In this document: positions 18,136-26,415 of the stretch, piece after piece | How the letters are laid out: each line of letters begins with the position of its first letter | Position numbering within the stretch: position 1 is the first letter of the stretch | Origin: Oscillospiraceae bacterium | GTDB taxonomy: Bacteria > Bacillota > Clostridia > Oscillospirales > Oscillospiraceae | Assembly (NCBI GenBank): GCA_017540565.1 | Contig: JAFYAU010000055.1 | Coordinates: 1 to 64,000, forward strand | Length of the DNA: 64,000 bases | Direction: 5' to 3' | Program-made: the position numbers and the translations under genes | The notes under the pieces: model-generated | The model's input: the letters and a program-made list of their open reading frames with translations, nothing else | Database searches by the model: none | What the model was told of the DNA's origin: nothing

Positions 18136-19041
18136 TTGGAAACGAAACTGATCTCCGCCGCCGAAAGGGAGCATCTTCTGAAAATGCTCCGTGGCGGCCC
18201 TCTCGATCTGGATTCCTTCCCGAGACTCCGGCGGGGAATTCCCTACGGGACGCACAAAAGGCAGAAGATGACCGTGTTCCTACCGGAGACCGGAGCGGGC
18301 CCTTTTCCCTCCGTCCTGTTCCTGCACGGCGGAGGCTGGGAGAGCGGGCATTATGAGGATTCGCAGATCAGGCCACTGCTGCCGGCGCTGGATGCCGGCG
18401 TGGCGGTCATCGGATGCGGATACCGGCTGCTGCCGGACGCGGGATTTCCCGACGATCTGTTCGATGTGAAAGCGGCCCTGTCCTTTCTGAAGGAGCACGG
18501 CCGTGATTACGGAGTTGATCCCTCCCACCTGATGATCGCCGGCGCTTCGGCAGGCGCGATGCTCGCGCTGTGCGCAGCATTCACGGAGCGGATGCCGCCT
18601 TACTGCGGCGGGTATTACGGGAATCTGCCCCGGCTCCGCGGGTGCATCGATTTCTTCGGTCCTTCGGATTTCTCCATGGAGAACGAGCACTTCGTGCGGT
18701 CGGATACGCCGCGCATGTTTCCTCCTTCCCCTCCGGGTAAGGGTGCCGCGGACCGGCTGCTGAACGCGGATACGTCCGCCAACCCTTCCCTTCTCCGGCT
18801 GATCTCCCCCGTGAGCCTCGTTCACCCGGATATCCCGCCGGTGCTGATCCTGCACGGCAGGCACGATCCCATGGTGAGCTGCCTGCAGTCTCAGGAACTG
18901 CATGAGGAGATCTGCCGGGTATGCGGCAGCGGCCGTTCCCGGATCGTCATCAGCGAGGAGACGACGCACGCGGACACCGCCTATGAGAGCGAACCGTATA
19001 CCACTCAGCTGCTGGACTTCATCCGCTCCTGTCTTCTGTGA
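18136..19041 (+). CDS. Alpha/beta hydrolase esterase (BD-FAE/HSL-like)
   Basis: This roughly 301-residue hydrolase has the oxyanion motif FLHGGGWESGH, the nucleophile elbow GASAGAM, the acid in HGRHDPMV and a probable catalytic histidine in THADTAY. It resembles small carboxylesterases of the hormone-sensitive-lipase/BD-FAE type. TTG at 18136 is preferred over ATG 18121: GAGGAGGG lies between them, 6 nt before TTG, while ATG 18121 has no ribosome binding site. No signal peptide is present. The substrate is unknown. Confidence 0.8.
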   Translation: METKLISAAEREHLLKMLRGGPLDLDSFPRLRRGIPYGTHKRQKMTVFLPETGAGPFPSVLFLHGGGWESGHYEDSQIRPLLPALDAGVAVIGCGYRLLPDAGFPDDLFDVKAALSFLKEHGRDYGVDPSHLMIAGASAGAMLALCAAFTERMPPYCGGYYGNLPRLRGCIDFFGPSDFSMENEHFVRSDTPRMFPPSPPGKGAADRLLNADTSANPSLLRLISPVSLVHPDIPPVLILHGRHDPMVSCLQSQELHEEICRVCGSGRSRIVISEETTHADTAYESEPYTTQLLDFIRSCLL

Positions 19042-19055
19042 CCGAATCAACGAAC

Positions 19056-19088
19056 ACCGGCCGGCGTTGCAAACGCCGGCCGGTATCT
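19056..19088 (+). terminator. Terminator after the esterase gene
   Basis: A 13-bp perfect stem (19056-19068, 19072-19084) with a GCA loop is followed by ATCTTT. The T tract is short but the stem is very stable, and it also lies beyond the minus-strand gene ending at 19089. Confidence 0.7.
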
Positions 19089-19241
19089 TTATCCGATATA
19101 TGCCGCGATGAGGATCACGAAGAACAGTACGAGGCCGAGTATGAAAAAGATCAGGCGCATCGTCAGAAGGAACAGGACGGAGCACACAGCCAGTGCCGTC
19201 AGGGCGACGATCCATCGCTTCCATGTGAGTTTCCTTTTCAT
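19089..19241 (-). CDS. 50-residue two-helix membrane protein
   Basis: A small frame starts at ATG 19241 with GGGAGG 7 nt upstream and stops at 19089. After a basic start (MKRKLTWKRW) it has two hydrophobic segments, about 11-27 and 32-49, separated by TMRL. It lies 14 nt after the recG stop and looks like a real small membrane protein at the end of that operon. I do not recognise a family. Confidence 0.65.
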   Translation of the reverse strand: MKRKLTWKRWIVALTALAVCSVLFLLTMRLIFFILGLVLFFVILIAAYIG

Positions 19242-19255
19242 GAGATGACCTCCCG

Positions 19256-21313
19256 TCAGTTCATGCCCCCGCGGAACCCTTCGATGATCCTGGCGACGCG
19301 GGCCTTCAGTTCGGAGTGTTCCGGAAGTTCGAGCTGGGCGTCATTCTTGAGAACGTTCTGAGCCGCCTCTCCGGCGGAACGCAGGACATCCATGTCTTCG
19401 GCCAGATCGGCGATCTTCAGTTCGGGAAGACCGTGCTGGCGGGAACCGAGGAAGTCCCCGGGACCGCGCAGCTTCAGATCGGTCTCGGCGATCTGAAAGC
19501 CGTCGTTCGTCCGGCACATCACGGACAGACGCTCCGCGGATACATCGCTCTCCCCCGCGTCGAACAGGACACAGTAGGACATGCTTTTTCCGCGGCCGAC
19601 GCGTCCGCGCAGCTGATGGAGCTGGGACAGGCCGAACCTGTCCGCGTTCTCCACTACCATCAGGACGGCGTTCGGGACGTCCACGCCGACCTCGACGACG
19701 GTCGTGGACACGAGGATATCCGCGCTGCCGTCCGCAAAGCGGCGCATGACGGCGTCCTTGTCCGCAGCTTTCATCTTTCCGTGCAGGAGCTCGACGCGCA
19801 GATCGGGAAAGGCGCGTGTGCGCAGATCTTCGGCCGTCTGCTCCGCCGACCGCAGGTTCGGGATCTCCTCGTTCTCCTCGACCGCCGGACATACCCAGTA
19901 TACCTGATGCCCCTCCTCTACCTGCTTCCGCGCGAAGGCTTCGATGCGGGGCCGCATCTTCTCCTTGACGGAATAGGTGTCCACAGCCTGGCGGCCGGGC
20001 GGGAGCTCGTCGATGACGGAGATGTCCAGATCCCCGTAGATGATCAGGGAGAGCGTACGCGGGATCGGCGTCGCGGACATGACCATCAGATGCGGCTCCT
20101 CCCCTTTCTTTGCCAGCGCGGCGCGCTGGAGCACACCGAACCGGTGCTGTTCGTCGACGACGCAGAAAGCCAGGCTGCGGAACCTGACCTTATCTGAAAT
20201 CAGGGCGTGCGTTCCGACGAGGAGCCCGATATCGCCGTTTTCCAAAGCGTCGTAGACTGCGTTCTTCTCCTTTGCGGTCATGCTGCCCGTGAGTTTTTCC
20301 ACACGGATGCCGAAAGGCTCGAGAAGCGAACGGAAGGATCGGTAATGCTGCTCCGCCAGAAGTTCTGTGGGGGCCATGACGGCTGCCTGATGCCCGGAGG
20401 AGACGGCCAGCCAGCAGCAGGCGGCCGCGACGACGGTCTTGCCGGAACCGACGTCGCCCTGAACCAGACGGTTCATGGGGTGCTCCCCGTGTATCATGTC
20501 GTCGAAGGCTTCACGGATCACTCTCTTCTGGGCGCCGGTCAGCGCGAAGGGAAGGCTGTCCTCGAATGTCTCCGGCGCGGCGGCGGAGATGCGGTGCCCG
20601 GATACGGTGTTTCTCCGGCCGCGCAGCATCTTCTGCGCGCAGGCCAGGGTGAAGAACTCCTCAAAGATGAGCTTGCGTCTGGCGATGGAGAGCGCTTCCT
20701 CGTCCGCCGGGAAGTGAACGTTCGCAAAGGCAAAGGAGGAGGCTGCCAGGTGGTATCTGTCACGGATCTCATGAGGGACGGGTTCCGGGAAGACATCTTT
20801 GCAGGCCTCCAGCGCCTGCTGTACGGCGCTGCGCATAGCGCTCTGATTGATCCCGGCGGTCAGCGGATAGACGGGCATGATTCGCAGCAGGCTGCTTCCT
20901 TCGTCCTTCTTCGGCTCGAACACGGGGTTGATCACTTCCAGCCGGTTTCCCTTGCGCATGAATTCCCCGTAGAACAGATAGCTCTCTCCGACGGCGAAGC
21001 TGTTTCTCAGCCAGCTCTGGTTGAAATACGTGACGGAGACGATGCCGGCCTCGTCGACTGCCTGGAATTTCAGAAGGTCCATCCCCTTGCGGACGTGGGT
21101 CAGCCGGGGCTGCGTGGACACGGTGAGTTCGATGCACGCTTTCTCGCTTCCGCCGATCCCGGACGTGCTCTTCAGTGTCCGCCTGTCCTCATAGTCGCGC
21201 GGAAAGAAACGGATCAGATCATCCAGCGTATAGAGGCCGAGCCTGTTCATGCGTTTGGCTCTCGCCGGCCCTATCCCCTTGATATACTGAATGTCCTGCT
21301 GCAGACGGTCCAT
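19256..21313 (-). CDS. recG: ATP-dependent DNA helicase RecG
   Basis: This 685-residue helicase remodels stalled forks and branched DNA. An N-terminal wedge OB-fold domain (to about 240) precedes the helicase core with Walker A GDVGSGKT, DEQHRFG (DExH-like box), SATPIPRTL and the late LHQLRGRVGRG motif VI. ATG at 21313 with GGAAGGAGGTG is chosen over a 35-codon upstream extension that crosses the upstream terminator. Confidence 0.96.
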   Translation of the reverse strand: MDRLQQDIQYIKGIGPARAKRMNRLGLYTLDDLIRFFPRDYEDRRTLKSTSGIGGSEKACIELTVSTQPRLTHVRKGMDLLKFQAVDEAGIVSVTYFNQSWLRNSFAVGESYLFYGEFMRKGNRLEVINPVFEPKKDEGSSLLRIMPVYPLTAGINQSAMRSAVQQALEACKDVFPEPVPHEIRDRYHLAASSFAFANVHFPADEEALSIARRKLIFEEFFTLACAQKMLRGRRNTVSGHRISAAAPETFEDSLPFALTGAQKRVIREAFDDMIHGEHPMNRLVQGDVGSGKTVVAAACCWLAVSSGHQAAVMAPTELLAEQHYRSFRSLLEPFGIRVEKLTGSMTAKEKNAVYDALENGDIGLLVGTHALISDKVRFRSLAFCVVDEQHRFGVLQRAALAKKGEEPHLMVMSATPIPRTLSLIIYGDLDISVIDELPPGRQAVDTYSVKEKMRPRIEAFARKQVEEGHQVYWVCPAVEENEEIPNLRSAEQTAEDLRTRAFPDLRVELLHGKMKAADKDAVMRRFADGSADILVSTTVVEVGVDVPNAVLMVVENADRFGLSQLHQLRGRVGRGKSMSYCVLFDAGESDVSAERLSVMCRTNDGFQIAETDLKLRGPGDFLGSRQHGLPELKIADLAEDMDVLRSAGEAAQNVLKNDAQLELPEHSELKARVARIIEGFRGGMN

Positions 21314-21336
21314 GAAGCCACCTCCTTCCGGATATG

Positions 21337-21362
21337 AAAAAAGGGCGCGGAATCCCGCGCCC
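21337..21362 (-). terminator. Terminator between the CD1247-type gene and recG
   Basis: Stem GGGCGCGG/CCGCGCCC (21343-21350, 21355-21362) is followed on the minus strand by TTTTTTC. recG starts 24 nt further on, so it either depends on read-through or uses an unrecognised promoter. Confidence 0.8.
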
Positions 21363-21374
21363 TCTTCCGTTTCA

Positions 21375-21836
21375 TTACTCTTCTTCTTCGTCCTCTTCCC
21401 CGTCGAACTCGAACTCAAGCAGTTCGCCGCAGGAGGGGCATTTGGCGGATCCCTTGTTCAGATCAGCCTCGGACAGGGCGATGTCCGCGCCGCACTCGGG
21501 GCAGGTCGCCTCGAATTCCAGCTCATCGTCATCGTCTTCGTCTTCATCGTCGTCTTCGTCGTCATCATCGCAGCAGCAGCAGTCGTCGTCGCAGCACTCG
21601 TCATCGTCGTCGAGATCCCCGAAGATGATGTCTTCGACATCTCCCAAATCCTCGGACAGCGCGTCGAGCTCATCGCCGATGTCCAGCTGGTTCTCATTGA
21701 GATCGTCAATCTCGGAAGCGATGTCGCCCAGGACGTCGATCACGGCCTTCAGGACCTTGCCCTCCTTGGTCTCGTCGGAAAGCGCGAGACCGTCAGCCAG
21801 GCCTTTGATGTAGGCAACTTTCTCGGAAATAGTCAT
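21375..21836 (-). CDS. CD1247-type acidic zinc-ribbon protein
   Basis: A 153-residue, extremely acidic protein. The N-terminal 70 residues match the CD1247 N-terminal domain seen in Clostridia. A middle stretch is almost only Asp and Cys (DDDECCDDDCCCCDDDD), then comes a zinc ribbon with CPECG and CPSCG and a polyglutamate tail. It sits between efp and recG. The function is unknown; binding of metals or basic partners is a guess from composition. Confidence 0.8.
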   Translation of the reverse strand: MTISEKVAYIKGLADGLALSDETKEGKVLKAVIDVLGDIASEIDDLNENQLDIGDELDALSEDLGDVEDIIFGDLDDDDECCDDDCCCCDDDDEDDDEDEDDDDELEFEATCPECGADIALSEADLNKGSAKCPSCGELLEFEFDGEEDEEEE

Positions 21837-21849
21837 AAGGAACCTCCTG

Positions 21850-22419
21850 TCAGTCCTTGCAGCGGGACAGATATTCGCCCGTGCGCGTGTCGATGGTGAT
21901 CTTCTCTCCCTCTTCGATGAACAGCGGCACTTTGACCTCGGCGCCGGTCTCGAGGATGGCGGGCTTCGTCACGTTCGTGGCGGTGTCGCCCTTGAATCCC
22001 GGCTCGGTGGAGGTGACAACGAGGTTGGCGAAAGTGGGGCCCTCGATGTTGTAGACGCTGCCCAACGCGGAGTAGACGGTGCAGGGGTCGTTCTCTTTAA
22101 CGAACTTGAAGTTGTCAGCGAGGACGTCGGCGTTGTAGGGCTCGAGCTCATAGGTCTCGGGATCCATGAAATAATACAGATCGCCGTCATTATAGCTGTA
22201 TTCCATGGTGCGGCGCTCAACGGAAGCCTCGTCGAACTTGGCGGTGGGATTGAAGGAAGTCTCGGTAACGGCACCCGTCACCACGTTCTTCATCTTGGTG
22301 CGGACGAACGCGGCGCCTTTGCCGGGCTTGACATGCTGGAACTCTACGACCTGCATGACCTGCCCGTCCATTACGAACACTTTTCCGTTTCTGAAATCAC
22401 CGGCTGAAATAGTTGCCAT
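21850..22419 (-). CDS. efp: Translation elongation factor P
   Basis: This 189-residue protein has three beta-barrel domains and relieves ribosome stalling at polyproline. The loop KPGKGAAF near residue 32 carries the usual lysine that may be modified. The C-terminal [18 protein letters not shown] and TRTGEYLSR motifs are typical. It has its own strong promoter at 22462-22490 and an AGGAGG site. Confidence 0.97.
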   Translation of the reverse strand: MATISAGDFRNGKVFVMDGQVMQVVEFQHVKPGKGAAFVRTKMKNVVTGAVTETSFNPTAKFDEASVERRTMEYSYNDGDLYYFMDPETYELEPYNADVLADNFKFVKENDPCTVYSALGSVYNIEGPTFANLVVTSTEPGFKGDTATNVTKPAILETGAEVKVPLFIEEGEKITIDTRTGEYLSRCKD

Positions 22420-22461
22420 ATCAGTAAGATCCTCCTGTGAATGAACTTGTTTAACGTACTG

Positions 22462-22490
22462 ATTATATTTGAATATGCGGGGAATTGCAA
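22462..22490 (-). promoter_or_regulatory. Sigma-A promoter of efp
   Basis: TTGCAA (22485-22490), a 17-nt spacer and TATAAT (22462-22467) on the minus strand, in the short gap after the peptidase gene. Confidence 0.8.
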
Positions 22491-22498
22491 CAACTAAA

Positions 22499-23563
22499 TC
22501 ACAGAATTATGAGTTCTTTCGGAAGCATGGTGATGTCCCTGCTCCCCTCTTCCGTGAGATACATGACGTCCTCGATCCTGACGCCGAACTGTTCGGGGAT
22601 GTAGATGCCGGGCTCCGCGGAAACGACCGCGCCGGCCGGAAGGGGCGTGTCCCCTCTGGGGCTGAGCGTGGGCGCCTCGTGGATATCCAGACCGACGCCG
22701 TGACCGAAGCCGTGTCCGAAATACCCGCCGTAGCCGGCCTCATGGATGAGGTCGCGCGCGACCCCGTCCACCTCTTTGCCTGTCATCCCGGCTCTGGCTG
22801 CTTCTATGCCGGCCGTCTGCGCGCGAAGTACGGTCTCGTAGACGGTCCTCATCTCCTCCGTCGGCTGACCGACGCAGAGAGTCCTCGTGGTGTCCGAGCA
22901 CCATCCGCCGAGCTTTACGCCGAAATCGATGGTGAGGAAGCCCTTCGCGATCCTGCTGTCGGTCGGGACGCCGTGAGGCATGCTGGATCTCGGGCCGGAA
23001 ACGACGATGGGATCGAAGGACTTGTCCTCGGCGCCGTATTTCAGAAAGCGGTACACGAGCTCAGCCGCAAGTTCCTTCTCCGTCATCTCCGTGGAAATAA
23101 GCGGGATCACGTCGTTGAAGGCTTTCTCAGCGAGACGCTGGGCGAGGATCATCTCCTCGAGCTCTTCCTCGGTCTTGGATGCCCGGAGATCCGTCAGCAG
23201 CTTCTGCGCGGGCTTCATCTCGACGGGGATCTTTTCCTTCCAGACGAGATAGTCGAACACCGTCATCGTGGCTTCCTCGAAGCCGACGGTCCTGACGTCA
23301 TGAGAGGAGATGATGTCGCACAGGGCGGAACTGTAGGTCAGATCCGCGGAGACCATCTCGACGTCGAATCCCGTGATCTCACGCTTGGCAGCCTCGATGT
23401 AGCGGCTGTCGGTGAAGAACCAGGCGCCTCCGGCCGTGATGACGGCCAGTCCGTCCGTGCTGCGGAAGCCGGTGGCGTAGAAGCGGTTGGCCTCGCCGGT
23501 CAGCATGAGGGCGTCGAGGCCGAAGTCATTGAGTCTGTCGCGGATCTGCTGTAAATGCTGCAT
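22499..23563 (-). CDS. M24 family Xaa-Pro aminopeptidase/dipeptidase
   Basis: This 354-residue metallopeptidase cleaves Xaa-Pro bonds. The creatinase-like N-terminal domain (to about 125) is followed by the pita-bread catalytic domain. Metal ligands are visible in [18 protein letters not shown] (two Asp), GHGFGHGVG (His), SAEPGIY (Glu) and VRIEDV (Glu). It precedes efp, a common order. GGAGGAATT precedes ATG 23563. Confidence 0.93.
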   Translation of the reverse strand: MQHLQQIRDRLNDFGLDALMLTGEANRFYATGFRSTDGLAVITAGGAWFFTDSRYIEAAKREITGFDVEMVSADLTYSSALCDIISSHDVRTVGFEEATMTVFDYLVWKEKIPVEMKPAQKLLTDLRASKTEEELEEMILAQRLAEKAFNDVIPLISTEMTEKELAAELVYRFLKYGAEDKSFDPIVVSGPRSSMPHGVPTDSRIAKGFLTIDFGVKLGGWCSDTTRTLCVGQPTEEMRTVYETVLRAQTAGIEAARAGMTGKEVDGVARDLIHEAGYGGYFGHGFGHGVGLDIHEAPTLSPRGDTPLPAGAVVSAEPGIYIPEQFGVRIEDVMYLTEEGSRDITMLPKELIIL

Positions 23564-23593
23564 GGTAGAATTCCTCCAGTCGGGATAAGGTGA

Positions 23594-24091
23594 TTATTTC
23601 AGCCTGCTGCGCCTCAGCGCCCGGAAGGGGGCTTCGGCGAGATAGCGCAGGAACAGGAACGGATTGGTAAAGCGGATGGGGTGGACGAGAAACGACCGGC
23701 AGCCGGCTCTGCTGGCGGCCCACACGTCGGTATAGATCTGATCGCCGACCAGGGCGCACTCTTCAGGCGAACGTCCGAAATCCGCCATCACTTTCTTCAG
23801 GGCTTTCGTTCCCGGCTTGCGGGCGGCCTTGATGTAGCCGATGTCCAGGATCCCGGCGAATCCCTCCACGCGGTCCGGACGCTTGCTGTTGGAGACGAAA
23901 TGGAGGTCGATCCCCGCCTCCTTCATATCCCTGACCCAGCGGAGCACATGCTCCGCCGGCACGGTCGTCTTGTAGGGAGCTATCGTATTGTCCAGATCCA
24001 GCATCAGGAGGCTGATGCCGCTGCCCCTGACGATGTCCGGCGTGATCTGAGTCACATTGTGACAGCTGAAATCGGGTACCGGCAGCTTCAT
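23594..24091 (-). CDS. YqeG-family HAD phosphatase
   Basis: This 165-residue HAD-IIIA phosphatase has the nucleophile motif LMLDLDNTIAPY (D32, D34) and later SNSKRP, KPGTKAL and GDQIYTDVWAA motifs. The physiological substrate of the family is uncertain. ATG at 24091 overlaps the DUF951 stop by 4 nt and has GGAGGAGG upstream, so the 85-codon extension of the frame is rejected. Confidence 0.88.
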   Translation of the reverse strand: MKLPVPDFSCHNVTQITPDIVRGSGISLLMLDLDNTIAPYKTTVPAEHVLRWVRDMKEAGIDLHFVSNSKRPDRVEGFAGILDIGYIKAARKPGTKALKKVMADFGRSPEECALVGDQIYTDVWAASRAGCRSFLVHPIRFTNPFLFLRYLAEAPFRALRRSRLK

Positions 24092-24285
24092 TTGGCCTCC
24101 TCCGGACGCTCCACGGCGCGGACGTACTTTTCCACCTTGCTCCGCGGATTCATGATCTCGTGGCCGCATCCCGTGCATTTCAGCCTGAAATCGGCGCCGA
24201 CGCGCAGCACGGTCCAGGTGTTGCTTCCGCAGGGGTGCTGCTTCTTCATCGTAAGGCGATCGCCTACCTGAATATCCACGCTCAC
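24088..24285 (-). CDS. DUF951 family protein
   Basis: A 65-residue protein of the DUF951 family common in Bacillota, with HPCGSNTW and KCTGCGHEI cysteines that suggest a small zinc-binding fold. Its function is unknown. It overlaps rarA by 4 nt and yqeG by 4 nt, a translationally coupled trio. Confidence 0.88.
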   Translation of the reverse strand: MSVDIQVGDRLTMKKQHPCGSNTWTVLRVGADFRLKCTGCGHEIMNPRSKVEKYVRAVERPEEAK

Positions 24286-25547
24286 TCCTCCTTGTCCTTG
24301 ATCGGGGCCCAGTATTTCGCGGCCGCCTGTTCCGTTTTGTTGTCACCGAAAGTGTAATACTTTCTGTCTTTGATCTCGTCGGGAAGATACTGCTGCTTCA
24401 CGTAATGGTCCGGATAGTCGTGCGGATACAGATACCCCTGTTCCCTTTCCATTCCGGCGGAATCCATGTGCCTGTTCTGCAGATGCCGTGGAATCTGCCC
24501 GGTCTTTCCCGCCCTTATGTCGGCCATGGCGGCCTCCAGAGCCCGGTTTCCCGAATTGGATTTCGGGGCGGTGGCGAGCAGGATGACGGCGTCTGCCAGA
24601 GGGATGGCGGCCTCCGGATAGCCGAGAGCCATCGCGCTGTCCACGCAGGCTTTCACGATCGGAATCGCCATGGGGTACGCCAGCCCGATATCCTCGGCGG
24701 CGATGACCTGGAGCCTGCGGCACGGGGAGATCAGATCCCCCGCCTCGACGAGCCTGGCCAGGTAATGGATCGCCGCGTCCGGATCGGAACCGCGGATGGA
24801 TTTCTGCAGGGCGGAGATGATGTCATAGTGCTCGTCCCCCGCCCGGTCGTACCGCATGGCGCTCTTCTGCGCCGCGATCCTGGCGTCGTCCAGGGTGATC
24901 CTCCTGCCTTCGGAAGCGGAAGCCGCCGCGGTGAGGATCTCCACGGCGTTGAGGCCCTTGCGCACGTCCCCGCCGCACGCCGCGGCGATATATTCGGCCA
25001 CGCCGTCCTCAATGACGGGAGGGGTCTGCTCTCTTGCGGAGGCGAATTCAAATCCCCGGCGGATCGCGGGAAGGACATCCTCCGCGGTCAGGGCCTTGAA
25101 CTCGAAGACGGTGCAGCGGCTCAGGACGGCATTGTAGACATAGAAGTAAGGGTTCTCCGTCGTGGCAGCGATCATCGTGACCTTTCCGTTTTCCAGGAAC
25201 TCCAGCAGCGACTGCTGCTGCTTTTTGTTGAAATACTGGATCTCGTCCAGATACAGGAGGATGCCCTCCGGCGCCATCAGCGTGTCGACGTCGCCGATGA
25301 CGGCCTTGATGTCCGCGACGCCCGCCGTCGTGGCGTTCAGCCTGTGGAGCGTGCGTCCCGTGGCTTTCGCGATGATGTTCGCGACCGTCGTCTTTCCGCA
25401 CCCGGAGGGTCCGTAGAAGATCATGTTCGGGATGCTCCCGCTCTCGATGATCCTCCGCAGGAGCCCGTCGCTCCCGAGGATATGCTTCTGCCCGCACACA
25501 TCGTCGAGCGTCTGAGGCCTGATCTCATCGGCCAGCGGTCTGTACAT
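24282..25547 (-). CDS. rarA: Replication-associated recombination protein A (RarA/MgsA)
   Basis: This 421-residue AAA+ ATPase is related to clamp loaders and acts at stalled replication forks. Walker A is [11 protein letters not shown], Walker B is LYLDEIQYF, sensor 1 is AATTENPYF, and the C-terminal tetramerisation domain includes the EDIGLAYP segment. ATG at 25547 with GGGAGGTGAGGAC is chosen over an upstream ATG. It leads the minus-strand operon rarA-DUF951-yqeG-peptidase. Confidence 0.94.
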   Translation of the reverse strand: MYRPLADEIRPQTLDDVCGQKHILGSDGLLRRIIESGSIPNMIFYGPSGCGKTTVANIIAKATGRTLHRLNATTAGVADIKAVIGDVDTLMAPEGILLYLDEIQYFNKKQQQSLLEFLENGKVTMIAATTENPYFYVYNAVLSRCTVFEFKALTAEDVLPAIRRGFEFASAREQTPPVIEDGVAEYIAAACGGDVRKGLNAVEILTAAASASEGRRITLDDARIAAQKSAMRYDRAGDEHYDIISALQKSIRGSDPDAAIHYLARLVEAGDLISPCRRLQVIAAEDIGLAYPMAIPIVKACVDSAMALGYPEAAIPLADAVILLATAPKSNSGNRALEAAMADIRAGKTGQIPRHLQNRHMDSAGMEREQGYLYPHDYPDHYVKQQYLPDEIKDRKYYTFGDNKTEQAAAKYWAPIKDKEE

Positions 25548-25584
25548 GTCCTCACCTCCCGTGCGGCATTTCTTCCGACAAATC

Positions 25585-25613
25585 ATTATATATTTTTTCT
25601 TTCCGTTTTTCAA
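25585..25613 (-). promoter_or_regulatory. Sigma-A promoter of rarA
   Basis: TTGAAA (25608-25613), a 17-nt spacer and TATAAT (25585-25590) on the minus strand. Confidence 0.8.
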
Positions 25614-25635
25614 CACGGCTCCGATGTGTTATGAT
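25607..25635 (+). promoter_or_regulatory. Probable promoter of nth
   Basis: TTTTCA (25607-25612), a 17-nt spacer and TATGAT (25630-25635). The -35 region overlaps that of rarA, giving a second divergent overlapping pair. It is weaker than consensus. Confidence 0.55.
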
Positions 25636-25657
25636 GAACGGCGCGGGAGGTGTTTGA

Positions 25658-26314
25658 ATGAAAACGAAACGTCAGGCGGAGCAGATCGTCTCCCTTCTGG
25701 AAGCGGAGTATCCGGACGCCAGGTGCAGCCTGGATTACGGGAAGGACTATGAGTTCCTCTTCGCCGTGCGACTGTCCGCCCAGTGCACGGACGCTCGAGT
25801 GAATCTGGTTACGCCGGCCCTGTTTGCCGCCTTTCCCACGCTGGAGGCTTTCGCAGACGCCGACCGGGGGAAACTGGAGTCGCTGATCCGGTCCTGCGGA
25901 TTCTTCCGGTCCAAGGCCGGAGACATCATCAGCTGCGCGCGGGTCCTTCTGGAAAAGCACGGCGGCCGCGTGCCCGGGACGATGGAGGAGCTCCTGGAGC
26001 TTCCCGGCGTCGGGCGAAAGACGGCCAACCTGATCCTCGGGGACGTGTTCAACGCTCCGGGAAGCATCACGGTGGACACGCACTGCATCCGGCTGAGCAA
26101 CCGCATCGGGTTCGTCGACGGGGAGAAGGATCCGGTCAAAATAGAGAGCGTGCTGCGCAAAGTCATCCCTCCGGAGCGCTCCAACGACTTCTGCCACCGG
26201 CTGGTCATGCACGGCCGGGCCGTATGCAAAGCATCCTCCCCCGCATGCGAAACCTGCTGCCTGAACGGATGCTGCCGCCATGCCGCGGAAAGGATACGAA
26301 AATCAAATAAGTGA
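25658..26314 (+). CDS. nth: Endonuclease III
   Basis: This 218-residue DNA glycosylase/AP lyase removes oxidised pyrimidines. The helix-hairpin-helix LPGVGRKTAN gives the catalytic lysine K121, and the catalytic aspartate is D140 in VDTHCIRLSNR. A C-terminal cysteine cluster (VCKASSPACETC...C) fits the [4Fe-4S] cluster. A GGGAGGTG ribosome binding site precedes ATG. Confidence 0.95.
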   Translation: MKTKRQAEQIVSLLEAEYPDARCSLDYGKDYEFLFAVRLSAQCTDARVNLVTPALFAAFPTLEAFADADRGKLESLIRSCGFFRSKAGDIISCARVLLEKHGGRVPGTMEELLELPGVGRKTANLILGDVFNAPGSITVDTHCIRLSNRIGFVDGEKDPVKIESVLRKVIPPERSNDFCHRLVMHGRAVCKASSPACETCCLNGCCRHAAERIRKSNK

Positions 26315-26328
26315 ATACGAAAAGTGAT

Positions 26329-26358
26329 TTGACTGTACGTATCTGACGATGATAAAAT
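26329..26358 (+). promoter_or_regulatory. Promoter of the glycyl radical enzyme operon
   Basis: TTGACT (26329-26334), an 18-nt spacer and TAAAAT (26353-26358) lie in the 101-nt gap after nth, with AAAGGAG before the start codon. Confidence 0.75.
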
Positions 26359-26415
26359 ATCAATATCTCATAGTATGCAATTATTAGTGAATAACGAACC
26401 GAAAGGAGTTTTGCA

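Noticed and set aside
21520..21620. Short CGTCGTCATC-like repeats as a CRISPR array
   Set aside because: They are trinucleotide repeats encoding polyaspartate in the CD1247-type protein, without spacers or cas genes.
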